The position numbers were made by a program, and so were the translations under genes. Positions 33,503-39,332 of a stretch of 39,332 nt of DNA are shown piece after piece. Within the stretch, counting starts at the first letter, position 1. Every line of letters begins with the position of its first letter. The stretch is from Bacteroidota bacterium (GTDB lineage: Bacteria > Bacteroidota > Bacteroidia > Bacteroidales > WCHB1-69): assembly GCA_019135895.1 (NCBI GenBank), contig JAGVVH010000380.1, positions 1 through 39,332 of the forward strand. Direction: 5' to 3'. The notes beneath the pieces were generated by a model. That model was not told the DNA's origin. It worked only from the letters and a program-made list of their open reading frames with translations, and made no database searches.

Positions 33503-33885
33503 TGTTGTTCTTTTATCCAATTTAAAATTTGATCTTTATCTTTTATAGAACAATATTTAAAATTATATTTCTCTGCCCATTTAGCATGTGTCATTTTTGT
33601 ACCTCCACATAGTTTATTAGGATTATCAAAGACAAATCTAATATCTATTTCAGGATGTTGTTCTTTTAATAACACATATTTCTTTCTTTCTGTATGGTCA
33701 GATAAATATCCTTTTGTTTCTATTAATAAACCATTTCTAATTGTCCAATCAACTATATAATAATGATTAGATTCTGGAACTGTATATGGAATTTTAGTAA
33801 TTTCATATCCATAATCTATATCATATTCTTTTAGTATCTCTTCAAATTTTAACTCCAATTTAGATCTACGTTTTTTTTCACTCAT
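33499..33885 (-). CDS. Endonuclease I-like Holliday junction resolvase
   Basis: 128 aa. KLELKFEEILKEYDIDYGYE, then VDWTIRNGLLIETKGYLSD, matches T7 endonuclease I: early Glu, then Asp (VDW), and E-x-K (ETK) of the PD-(D/E)xK nuclease fold, followed by HTERKKYVLLKEQHPEIDIR. T7 endonuclease I resolves branched DNA and degrades host DNA. Length and the order beside exonuclease and polymerase agree with T7-like replication blocks. ATGA overlap at both ends with neighbours. Confidence 0.88.
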   Translation of the reverse strand: MSEKKRRSKLELKFEEILKEYDIDYGYEITKIPYTVPESNHYYIVDWTIRNGLLIETKGYLSDHTERKKYVLLKEQHPEIDIRFVFDNPNKLCGGTKMTHAKWAEKYNFKYCSIKDKDQILNWIKEQQ

Positions 33886-34085
33886 ACATTAATAAGATCT
33901 AATTTTGATGGTTTATTTGCATACATACCATTTTTACCCCATTGTACTGGATACCAAATATCATTAATATCTTCATGATATGCACCGTTTATGTATCCCA
34001 TAGATACTTCATAGAGTTTAACGCGGCTTCCACCTGCTGTTGCAATGGATTTGGTAAGGTCAAGTCCAGTAGTCTGTGCGCCCAT
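33882..34085 (-). CDS. Small hypothetical protein overlapping the exonuclease gene
   Basis: 67 aa. ATG at 34085 lies inside the exonuclease frame but has GAGG about 7 nt upstream, and its stop forms an ATGA overlap with the endonuclease I-like gene. YINGAYHEDINDIWYPVQWG and KPSKLDLINV look like a compact beta protein, similar to small proteins in podovirus replication blocks. The 97-nt overlap with the exonuclease is long but both frames look protein-like. Function unknown. Confidence 0.5.
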   Translation of the reverse strand: MGAQTTGLDLTKSIATAGGSRVKLYEVSMGYINGAYHEDINDIWYPVQWGKNGMYANKPSKLDLINV

Positions 34086-34732
34086 GTTTCTTCCTCATTT
34101 CTTAATATCCAAAGACAAATTCCATTCATTAAAAATGAATCTTGGATATTATGTTTTGTATATAGATCATAAACAGTATCAAACATTTCTTGTTCTGTAT
34201 TTAATGGTGATATGATTTTATCAGCTTTAACTTTTCCAATACCATTGATACCAATAATATTATCAGAGCTATCCCCAATAAGCATTTGTTTGTAAAAATG
34301 TTTAAGTCCTGTTTGTAAATCCACTGTTTCAAATATTTTCTTATTCCAATTATAATGTTTTCCTGGGATCATTCTAAGATCTTTATCATATGAACATAAT
34401 ATTGTTTCATCTGTTTGATAAATTCCAAGAAGATCATCAGCCTCATATGGGGTTTTTAGAATAGCATTCCATTCATATACTAAATATTCTCTACAAGCCT
34501 CTAAATGTTTAGGTCTTTCTAGATTATCACGGTTTGCTTTATATGATTGGAATAATGTCTTTCTAAAATTATTGGAAGAAAGAAAGATTTTAAACTCAGT
34601 AGCTTGTACTGTATCTAAAATCTCTCTAAGCTTCTCTTCCATTCTATATTTAGCTACATCGAATGGATCATTTTCCTTACATGAAGCAGCACATGGATAA
34701 GTTATTAAATCTCCATCGATTTGTGCTAACAT
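33989..34732 (-). CDS. 5'-3' exonuclease (FEN family, T7 gp6-like)
   Basis: 247 aa. IDGDLITYPCAAS (first Asp), SYKANRDNLERPKHL, YEADDLLGIYQTDE (acidic pair), CSYDKDLRMIPGKHYNW and QMLIGDSSDNIIGINGIGKV, then KADKI, show the PIN-like metal site and helix-hairpin-helix of FEN/5'-nucleases. It removes RNA primers and helps degrade host DNA or make recombinogenic ends. Its start overlaps the SSB-like stop (TAATG), keeping expression linked. Confidence 0.92.
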   Translation of the reverse strand: MLAQIDGDLITYPCAASCKENDPFDVAKYRMEEKLREILDTVQATEFKIFLSSNNFRKTLFQSYKANRDNLERPKHLEACREYLVYEWNAILKTPYEADDLLGIYQTDETILCSYDKDLRMIPGKHYNWNKKIFETVDLQTGLKHFYKQMLIGDSSDNIIGINGIGKVKADKIISPLNTEQEMFDTVYDLYTKHNIQDSFLMNGICLWILRNEEETWAHRLLDLTLPNPLQQQVEAALNSMKYLWDT

Positions 34733-35244
34733 TATAGATCTAAATCATCATTAAACTCAGGCAATTCTGCAAGAGGAACAATGGTATTGGCATTTCCAAA
34801 TACAAAGTTTTCAAAGTCCTTTGCTAATGCTAGAACTTCATCCTTAGATGGAACCTTCTTATCATTTTTTAATAATGAAATAGCAGATGCAATAGAAGAT
34901 TGTCTAATAATATAAACTTGCTTTAATGCTCGTTCCTCTGGTGTTTCATATGTAGATTTATACTGAGTACCACCACTTTCTTTTTTAGGTTGTTCTCCTA
35001 CAGGAGTAGCAACTGCTCCAACAATATTAGTCCATTCCCAATAACCTTTATCATTCTTTTCTGTAGTAACTTCAAAGACATCACCTTGTCTTGAATCCTT
35101 TAGAATGTTATAGACATCTTTATTAGAGAAAGAAACAATATTCTTTGAATCTACTTTATCAGTAGCTAGATTTTTATAAGTAACTTCTACTTGATTCCAC
35201 TTACCTTTATTAACAACTGCTGTAGCAATAACATTAATTTTCAT
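34732..35244 (-). CDS. Putative single-stranded DNA-binding protein
   Basis: 170 aa, AGGAG 5 nt before ATG 35244. The N-terminal 85 residues are beta-rich like an OB fold (MKINVIATAVVNKGKWNQVE, DVFEVTTEKNDKGYWEWTNI); then a linker, helix KQVYIIRQSSIASAISLLKN, and an acidic end EFNDDLDL. An acidic tail after an OB fold is characteristic of SSBs, which use it to bind polymerase and other partners. YIIRQSS-A--AI is a motif shared by phage SSB-like proteins. Location between polymerase and exonuclease agrees. Confidence 0.75.
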   Translation of the reverse strand: MKINVIATAVVNKGKWNQVEVTYKNLATDKVDSKNIVSFSNKDVYNILKDSRQGDVFEVTTEKNDKGYWEWTNIVGAVATPVGEQPKKESGGTQYKSTYETPEERALKQVYIIRQSSIASAISLLKNDKKVPSKDEVLALAKDFENFVFGNANTIVPLAELPEFNDDLDL

Positions 35245-35277
35245 AATATCTCCTAGTTATATAAATATTATCTCATA

Positions 35278-36015
35278 TTACTTGATTTCTGTCAAGTCTT
35301 TTAAGTTTGGTCCTTCAGAAATTTCTCCGCACATTGGTAAATTCCATTTTACACCTAAACATTTTTCTATATTTCTTGGTAATACTTTAAAACTATCTAA
35401 GAATATTTCTTTTACAATCTCCTTTTCCGATTCAATAACGTCGGCTGAAACACTATCATGTATAGTGCTAATAAGTAAGCTATTAAGCTTATACTTAGAA
35501 AAACGGGACTTAACAGTAGCCCTATACACAGCCATAACATCTGCGCCAAGACCTTGATTAGGGTAGTTAGTAATTTCGTATTCTGAATATTCCATACTAC
35601 CTTGTTTATAATACTTTTTAAATTCATATTCTCTACCAAATGGGGAAGTTAAAATTCCTGTTTCTTTTACTGTATTTATATATTGTTTATGGGTATAATA
35701 AATTCCTTTATATTTATTATAATATTGATCAATAATATCTTGCCAAAATTCTACGCTTGAAGACACAGGTTTAAAGTCCGGATCATATGCATATGCAAAT
35801 GCTGGTCCTCTATAAATCCATCTAAACAAAAAGACTTTTGCAATTAATCTACTTGGTAATGAGAATCGTAATTGGTTTGCTGTATGCATATCATTCTTTT
35901 TAGAATCTTCTGCAACAGCATACCATTCTTCAATACCAATAGGATCTTGACTAAGATATAAATATGTTACCCATGCGGCTCTAGGCTTTTTGCGTCGATG
36001 TTCACAATAGCCATT
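35278..36015 (-). CDS. DNA polymerase (PolA family), C-terminal part; start and motif A disrupted
   Basis: The continuous part encodes WVTYLYLSQDPIG, NDMHTANQLRFSLPSRLIAK (motif B Arg and Lys), FRWIYRG, then ISTIHDSVSADV (motif C His-Asp). This is the fingers and palm of a phage PolA. There is no start codon in this frame until 35889, past motif A. Just before it, a different frame beginning at ATG 36014, with AAGGAGG at 36030-36024, encodes MAIVNIDAKSLE (motif A: catalytic Asp, +5 Glu) and stops after PHG. Removing five bases, CCGCA (35974-35978), would give DAKSLEWVTYLYLSQD. Either the sequence has errors, the gene is inactive, or expression is unusual. Coordinates include the open upstream frame. 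Confidence 0.7.
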   Translation of the reverse strand, partial: NGYCEHRRKKPRAAWVTYLYLSQDPIGIEEWYAVAEDSKKNDMHTANQLRFSLPSRLIAKVFLFRWIYRGPAFAYAYDPDFKPVSSSVEFWQDIIDQYYNKYKGIYYTHKQYINTVKETGILTSPFGREYEFKKYYKQGSMEYSEYEITNYPNQGLGADVMAVYRATVKSRFSKYKLNSLLISTIHDSVSADVIESEKEIVKEIFLDSFKVLPRNIEKCLGVKWNLPMCGEISEGPNLKDLTEIK

Positions 36016-36405
36016 AGAACTGCCCTCCTTCTCGGCCAGGAGCTTTTCCGAGTTGCTTAACTGAATATCTATTTCTAGTTCTTTGTTTCATAGTTCGTTC
36101 TTTAATATTTTCTAATTGAGTTCCTAATCTTAAATGATTTGGATTACAACATAAAGCATTATCACAATTATGTAATACTAATAATCCATCTGGAATTTCT
36201 CCTTTATATATAATATAAGAAAGTCTATGTGTTTTTATAGCTTCATTTTGAGATATTTTTAAAGCACCATATTTATTATTTCCAGTAATAGCACCTGTCC
36301 AAATCCAACACCCTGTATTTGGCTCGTACATTAATTTATCTTCAAATCTAGAGCGGATTGTATTTCCATGCCAGCTTTTGGCATCAATATTTATAATCAT
36401 TAGAA
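35968..36405 (-). repeat. Imperfect motif A duplication flanking the HNH gene
   Basis: Copy 1 (about 36405-36366) reads TTCTAATG, then codons for INIDAKS, then GGCATGG. Copy 2 (about 36019-35969) reads TTCTAATG, then codons for IVNIDAKS, CTAGAG and CGCATGG. The protein reading is the same but codons differ (ATT GAT GCC versus ATC GAC GCA), so they are not a recent exact duplication. The HNH gene occupies the 386 nt between equivalent points, which is not a multiple of three. Copy 1 is now the N-terminus of the HNH frame. Confidence 0.7.
36014..36400 (-). CDS. HNH homing endonuclease inserted in the DNA polymerase gene
   Basis: 128 aa, start overlapping the polymerase N-part stop (TAATG). GCWIWTGAITGNNKYGALKI, then THRLSYIIYKGEIPDGLLVL and HNCDNALCCNPNHLRLGTQL, is the HNH_3 homing endonuclease pattern (H-R-x-S, L-H-x-C-D-N, C-x-N-P-x-H-L). 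The first 9-10 residues (MIINIDAKS) do not belong to HNH enzymes but equal polymerase motif A. Its stop again forms TAATG. The insert fills nearly all of the gap between polymerase parts, leaving no room for a separate group I intron core. It probably arose by homing into the motif A codons. Confidence 0.88.
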   Translation of the reverse strand: MIINIDAKSWHGNTIRSRFEDKLMYEPNTGCWIWTGAITGNNKYGALKISQNEAIKTHRLSYIIYKGEIPDGLLVLHNCDNALCCNPNHLRLGTQLENIKERTMKQRTRNRYSVKQLGKAPGREGGQF

Positions 36406-37545
36406 TCTACTTTCACACAATTGTTTTGCTAATGGACTCATATTCTGTCCATTGGGATCTGAACTTGCAATACGTCCAGTTACTGCTACACATTGGTTAT
36501 ATGTAGGATGTAATATAGAACCCCAATTCTTTTGTTCTAATTTTTTAGGAAGACCTTTTAAGTATGTTCCATTAAGCTTCTCAAGTTTTGCTCTTTCTAA
36601 TATTAAAGTAATAATCTTTCGTACTTTAGTATTTGGTTTTAGAGAACGTAATGTTGGTTCATCAACTGACCATACCCCACCTTTTTTATATTCAGTACCA
36701 TTCAATGGTTCAACTTGTCTATTAAATGTATAAACTTGTGTTTCATTTTTATAACGAGTTTGACCTAGTTTTTGTCCAGATTTAAAAGTTCCTATTGGAA
36801 TTTTATAAACTCTTTCTATAGTGCCACCATACAATAAAGCAGATTTTTCATCATTAGAATTCCAGTCTAGTTCAAAGTTTATTAATAGATTTAATTTTGT
36901 TTCTAAATCTTTTATTTCTTTGTCTAAAGAGTTACTTAATTCTAAACTTTTCTTTTTATTATATAATAGACCATTCCATTCCATCTCAAGGAGACAAGGT
37001 AGATCTAACATATGTACTTTAAATAGTTTATATTGTTGTGGATTTTCTTTAAATCTTTCTAATTGTGCCTTATATAATTGATATGTTATCTCAACGTCTT
37101 GTTTATTATATTCTAGTAATTCTTCTAATGGTATCTGATCTGTATCAATTCCATTATTCCAGTATTTTTCCTTAATTACATCAATTTTATGACCCAAACC
37201 ATATTTACTACAAGATGTTTCTAAGTCTGGGTATTTCCAAGTTTGTCTAGAAAATAAAAATTCAGCATATTGGCAATCATAAATATAAGTGGAATGCCTG
37301 GGGATAAACCCAAATTCTCTTCGTAACCAAGCCAAATCGAATTTAATATTAAATCCAATAAGTTGATCACTTTTAAGAAGGAGATCATTTATAAGGCCAA
37401 CGTCCCATGGTCTTGAGAAACTGTATGAATTCTCTGAATTTTCTGAAATAACTTTTATTACAATCGAGCATAGTTTGTTGTCCTCATCATAAACATTACC
37501 TTTGTTTTTAGTAGTCGTCTCTACATCCAAGACTGCTGCAACCAA
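36400..37545 (-). CDS. DNA polymerase (PolA family), N-terminal part: 3'-5' exonuclease and start of palm
   Basis: 381 aa from TTG at 37545, preceded by GAGGAGG with about 6-nt spacing. Proofreading motifs: LDVETT (Exo I, Asp7/Glu9), LIGFNIKFDLAWL (Exo II) and EYNKQDVEITYQLY (Exo III, Tyr/Asp). YGGTIERVYKIPIG onward is the thumb, and VTGRIASSDPNGQN is the conserved T-G-R-x-x-S-x-x-P-N-x-Q-N before motif A. The frame ends at CESRF-stop exactly where the motif A region should continue. So proofreading and DNA binding are here while nucleotidyl transfer motifs B and C are on the other side of the HNH gene. Overlaps the previous small gene by 38 nt. Confidence 0.9.
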   Translation of the reverse strand: MVAAVLDVETTTKNKGNVYDEDNKLCSIVIKVISENSENSYSFSRPWDVGLINDLLLKSDQLIGFNIKFDLAWLRREFGFIPRHSTYIYDCQYAEFLFSRQTWKYPDLETSCSKYGLGHKIDVIKEKYWNNGIDTDQIPLEELLEYNKQDVEITYQLYKAQLERFKENPQQYKLFKVHMLDLPCLLEMEWNGLLYNKKKSLELSNSLDKEIKDLETKLNLLINFELDWNSNDEKSALLYGGTIERVYKIPIGTFKSGQKLGQTRYKNETQVYTFNRQVEPLNGTEYKKGGVWSVDEPTLRSLKPNTKVRKIITLILERAKLEKLNGTYLKGLPKKLEQKNWGSILHPTYNQCVAVTGRIASSDPNGQNMSPLAKQLCESRF

Positions 37546-37708
37546 TGTCTTCCTCCTCAGTAGGAAATTCTAGTAGTCCCCAATCAATTACTTTATAATC
37601 TAATTGAAATTCTTTAGCTGAATCACGTAGAAAATCTAGTACTTGACGTTCTGCTCTTGCTTCATTAGTTGCATCTACTGCAATATTAACTGGAATATCA
37701 AATTTCAT
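37508..37708 (-). CDS. Small hypothetical protein
   Basis: 66 aa. ATG at 37708 overlaps the preceding stop (ATGA). MKFDIPVNIAVDATNEARAE, then helix RQVLDFLRDSAKEFQLDYKV and an acidic strand (FPTEEEDIG). Resembles the small proteins that sit just before polymerase in podovirus blocks; DNA- or nucleotide-related role only by context. Its end contains the polymerase ribosome site (GAGGAGG). Confidence 0.6.
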   Translation of the reverse strand: MKFDIPVNIAVDATNEARAERQVLDFLRDSAKEFQLDYKVIDWGLLEFPTEEEDIGCSSLGCRDDY

Positions 37709-37899
37709 TTATTTTTTACCTCTTTAATATCAAGTTTAACTAAGTATTCTATTTTCTTTTCTAGAAGACTAATGGCAAATGTTTTTGCTGTGAGGAATTG
37801 ACCAAAACATTTGTATCCCTGTATAAATTCATCATCTGTTACATATGGAACTATAGTACCATTATTTAGATCTACTGTATATTTATTCATCGTCGTCAT
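37705..37899 (-). CDS. Small hypothetical protein
   Basis: 64 aa from ATG at 37899; ATG at 37890 is an alternative that shortens the overlap with the previous gene from 17 to 8 nt. Contains NKYTVDLNNGTIVPYVTDDE and a basic C-terminal helix (LLEKKIEYLVKLDIKEVKNK). ATGA overlap with the next gene. No family recognised. Confidence 0.55.
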   Translation of the reverse strand: MTTMNKYTVDLNNGTIVPYVTDDEFIQGYKCFGQFLTAKTFAISLLEKKIEYLVKLDIKEVKNK

Positions 37900-38077
37900 C
37901 CAAATTTAATATCATCACATTATAATACCTACCACAATTATGATGTGGATGAATTGATTTAAAATAATCAGACATTTTTCTAGCTAATTCTGTTTTATGT
38001 TTTTGTTTTATAGGAGTGTTTCTTATTAGTTTAGATATTTCCATCATTTGAGTGGTATTTAAATATTTTAATCCCAT
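37883..38077 (-). CDS. Small hypothetical protein
   Basis: 64 aa, starting one base after the helicase stop. N-terminal basic helix (MGLKYLNTTQMMEISKLIRN, TPIKQKHKTELARKMSDYFK), a His/Cys cluster (HPHHNCGRYY) and an acidic tail (LNLDDDDE). The charge split and acidic tail suggest a nucleic-acid or replisome contact, but nothing specific is recognised. Confidence 0.55.
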   Translation of the reverse strand: MGLKYLNTTQMMEISKLIRNTPIKQKHKTELARKMSDYFKSIHPHHNCGRYYNVMILNLDDDDE

Positions 38078-38078
38078 T

Positions 38079-39332
38079 TTATATATCTATGTATCTAGCA
38101 ATGTCAGGTTTAATGAGTACTTCAATCTTAGCATGTCGTCTTTCTGCATCAGTATCTTCATCTCCGGTTAATTTATTTTTGATGATATTAATGAATCTAT
38201 TATATTCTTTAAATTCATCATGAACTTTGCCGATGCCTATAATCCAATCTGCTTCTGCTTGTTTTGCTGTCTTTGCACCAGCAACATTATCCATAGTTAA
38301 CCATTTTTTCCCCTCTCCGCTTGCATCAGCTTGGCAGACTCCAATAACTGGGCAGTATGTTTTTGCAAGTTCTCTAGCCCAGATATAAATTGACCCAAGT
38401 CGTAGGTCTTCGCGGTCATCATGAAATCCTTTGATCTTATCGAGTTGGTCAAAAATAATAAGGGATGGACACAACTCCTTGCAAAGTTGCTCAACTTGGG
38501 ATCTATGGATTGTAGCTGAGTCAAAGAGTTTAATGAAAGAACAACCGGAATCTCTAAAAGATGCTTGGTATGCATTTATATCTCCTAATAGTTGTGCTAA
38601 GGGTAATCCAAATGTAGATTGATAACAACGAATCATTACTTTAGAACCTTGTTCTTCATTATTAAACCATAAAATTGGTCTATCTACTTGAGTTGCAAAA
38701 TGTGTAATTTCTGAACATAAGAAAGTAGTTTTACCTGTTTCCGGTCTAGCAAATAAGAATCCAAAGTCACCTTTTCTTAATGATCCAAGACTAGTATTTA
38801 ATGAATTTAATCTCCAACGTAATCCTTTTGTTTTTATAGAATCTGAAACTAGTGTATCCAGGTCACTAGAAATAAATTCAATTTTAGAATCTTCATAAGA
38901 AGTCTCGAATTTATTTAGAGTAGATTGAATTGTTTCAATAGAACTGCGGCCTTCTGATACTTCTAAAGACACAATAGCTAGTTCATAAGCTAATTGTTTA
39001 TTCTTTATATCTTTTAGTATATCATTAATTATTTCTTCATTAATTTCATAATTAAATAAATCTTTAAGAAGATCTTGTATAACTTCATAGTTTTTAGAAG
39101 TACTTTTAGAATCTACATAAAGACAATAATCACTTAAAGACACAGTATTATTGTATTTTTCTATTAGTTCTTTTAATGAAGTATATAATAATAATATTTC
39201 TTTATTTTCTTTATTTATATTATTATATATATAATTATAATATTTATTATAATTATTTATATCTAATAGATACTTTAATATATATATATAATTATTATTC
39301 TTTATTTTTGTTGTTTGTGTGTTGTTTTTTTG
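38079..39332 (-). CDS. DnaB-like replicative helicase, 5' end beyond the window
   Basis: Walker A ARPETGKTTFLC, Walker B SLIIFDQLDKI, then VIGVCQADASGEGKKWLTMD and an end with KIEVLIKPDIARYIDI match RecA-fold DnaB-type helicases of T7-like replisomes; no primase domain is visible. A GTG at 39143 has been the apparent start, but the frame stays open through the right edge with no stop, and the extra residues look helical and natural (YILKYLLDINNY, ILLLYTSLKELIEKYNNTVS). So the true start is outside the window. It unwinds DNA ahead of the polymerase and is the first gene of the leftward block seen here. Confidence 0.88.
   Translation of the reverse strand, partial: QKNNTQTTKIKNNNYIYILKYLLDINNYNKYYNYIYNNINKENKEILLLYTSLKELIEKYNNTVSLSDYCLYVDSKSTSKNYEVIQDLLKDLFNYEINEEIINDILKDIKNKQLAYELAIVSLEVSEGRSSIETIQSTLNKFETSYEDSKIEFISSDLDTLVSDSIKTKGLRWRLNSLNTSLGSLRKGDFGFLFARPETGKTTFLCSEITHFATQVDRPILWFNNEEQGSKVMIRCYQSTFGLPLAQLLGDINAYQASFRDSGCSFIKLFDSATIHRSQVEQLCKELCPSLIIFDQLDKIKGFHDDREDLRLGSIYIWARELAKTYCPVIGVCQADASGEGKKWLTMDNVAGAKTAKQAEADWIIGIGKVHDEFKEYNRFINIIKNKLTGDEDTDAERRHAKIEVLIKPDIARYIDI

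Noticed and set aside
35974-36014. Programmed -1 frameshift producing the polymerase C-part
   Set aside because: AAAAAGC at 35985-35991 is not a proper X-XXY-YYZ heptamer in the motif A frame, and a slip there would lose the conserved Glu of motif A.
35968-36405. Group I intron around the polymerase HNH gene
   Set aside because: The HNH frame fills essentially all of the gap, no P7-like pair such as that in the terminase intron was found, and no single splice joins motif A to the downstream frame.
1-39332. tRNA genes, integrase, phage RNA polymerase, primase
   Set aside because: No cloverleaf ends, integrase motifs, T7-type RNA polymerase motifs or primase zinc/TOPRIM motifs were seen in either strand by reading; a primase could lie in the missing helicase 5' part.

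Overview
The window looks like a nearly complete genome, about 39 kb, of an AT-rich tailed phage. It has P22-type neck proteins (gp4-like and gp10-like), no tail tube or tape measure, a 1490-residue ejection-type protein and T7/PolA-style replication genes. Together these point to a lytic podovirus of a Gram-negative host; the host itself cannot be named. I see no integrase, repressor, tRNA, CRISPR array, primase or phage RNA polymerase, so transcription probably relies on host sigma70 RNA polymerase.

Layout. Positions 1-583 are a gene-free, AT-rich region with repeated G-runs, a palindrome-overlapped promoter candidate and a perfect consensus sigma70 promoter. Positions 584-27782 form one rightward, tightly packed late block. 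In order it holds a TerS-like gene, a small HNH-like gene with a frame break, a beta-helix tailspike, the large terminase (split by a group I intron carrying a LAGLIDADG endonuclease), portal, a GroES-like co-chaperonin, scaffold, capsid and accessory capsid genes, surface proteins, the neck and tail hub, three ejection-type proteins, endolysin, one more virion-type gene and a 14-codon Lys/Gly peptide. A bidirectional terminator sits at 27783-27819. Everything from 27826 to the right edge is transcribed leftward: DnaB-like helicase (runs off the edge), a PolA-type DNA polymerase interrupted by an HNH gene, SSB-like protein, 5'-3' exonuclease, endonuclease I-like resolvase, two adjacent metallophosphoesterases, a DUF3310-like protein, MazG-like pyrophosphatase, ThyX, a small secreted protein, a holin candidate and class II ribonucleotide reductase, with several small coupled genes.

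How it works together. The leftward block degrades and resolves DNA, makes dNTPs (NrdJ, ThyX, MazG) and replicates the genome. The rightward block builds, fills and releases the particle. Endolysin sits in the late block and a 3-TM holin candidate in the leftward block.

The most notable observations are: (1) a 651-nt group I intron in the terminase Walker A codons, whose predicted splicing restores APRGHSKST; (2) a DNA polymerase broken at catalytic motif A by an HNH gene, with motif A present twice and in frames that match neither half; (3) a frame break in a small HNH-like gene near a repeated start; (4) a zincin-type HEVLH motif inside the ejection protein; (5) a GroES-like gene beside the capsid genes; and (6) several small genes below usual calling limits.
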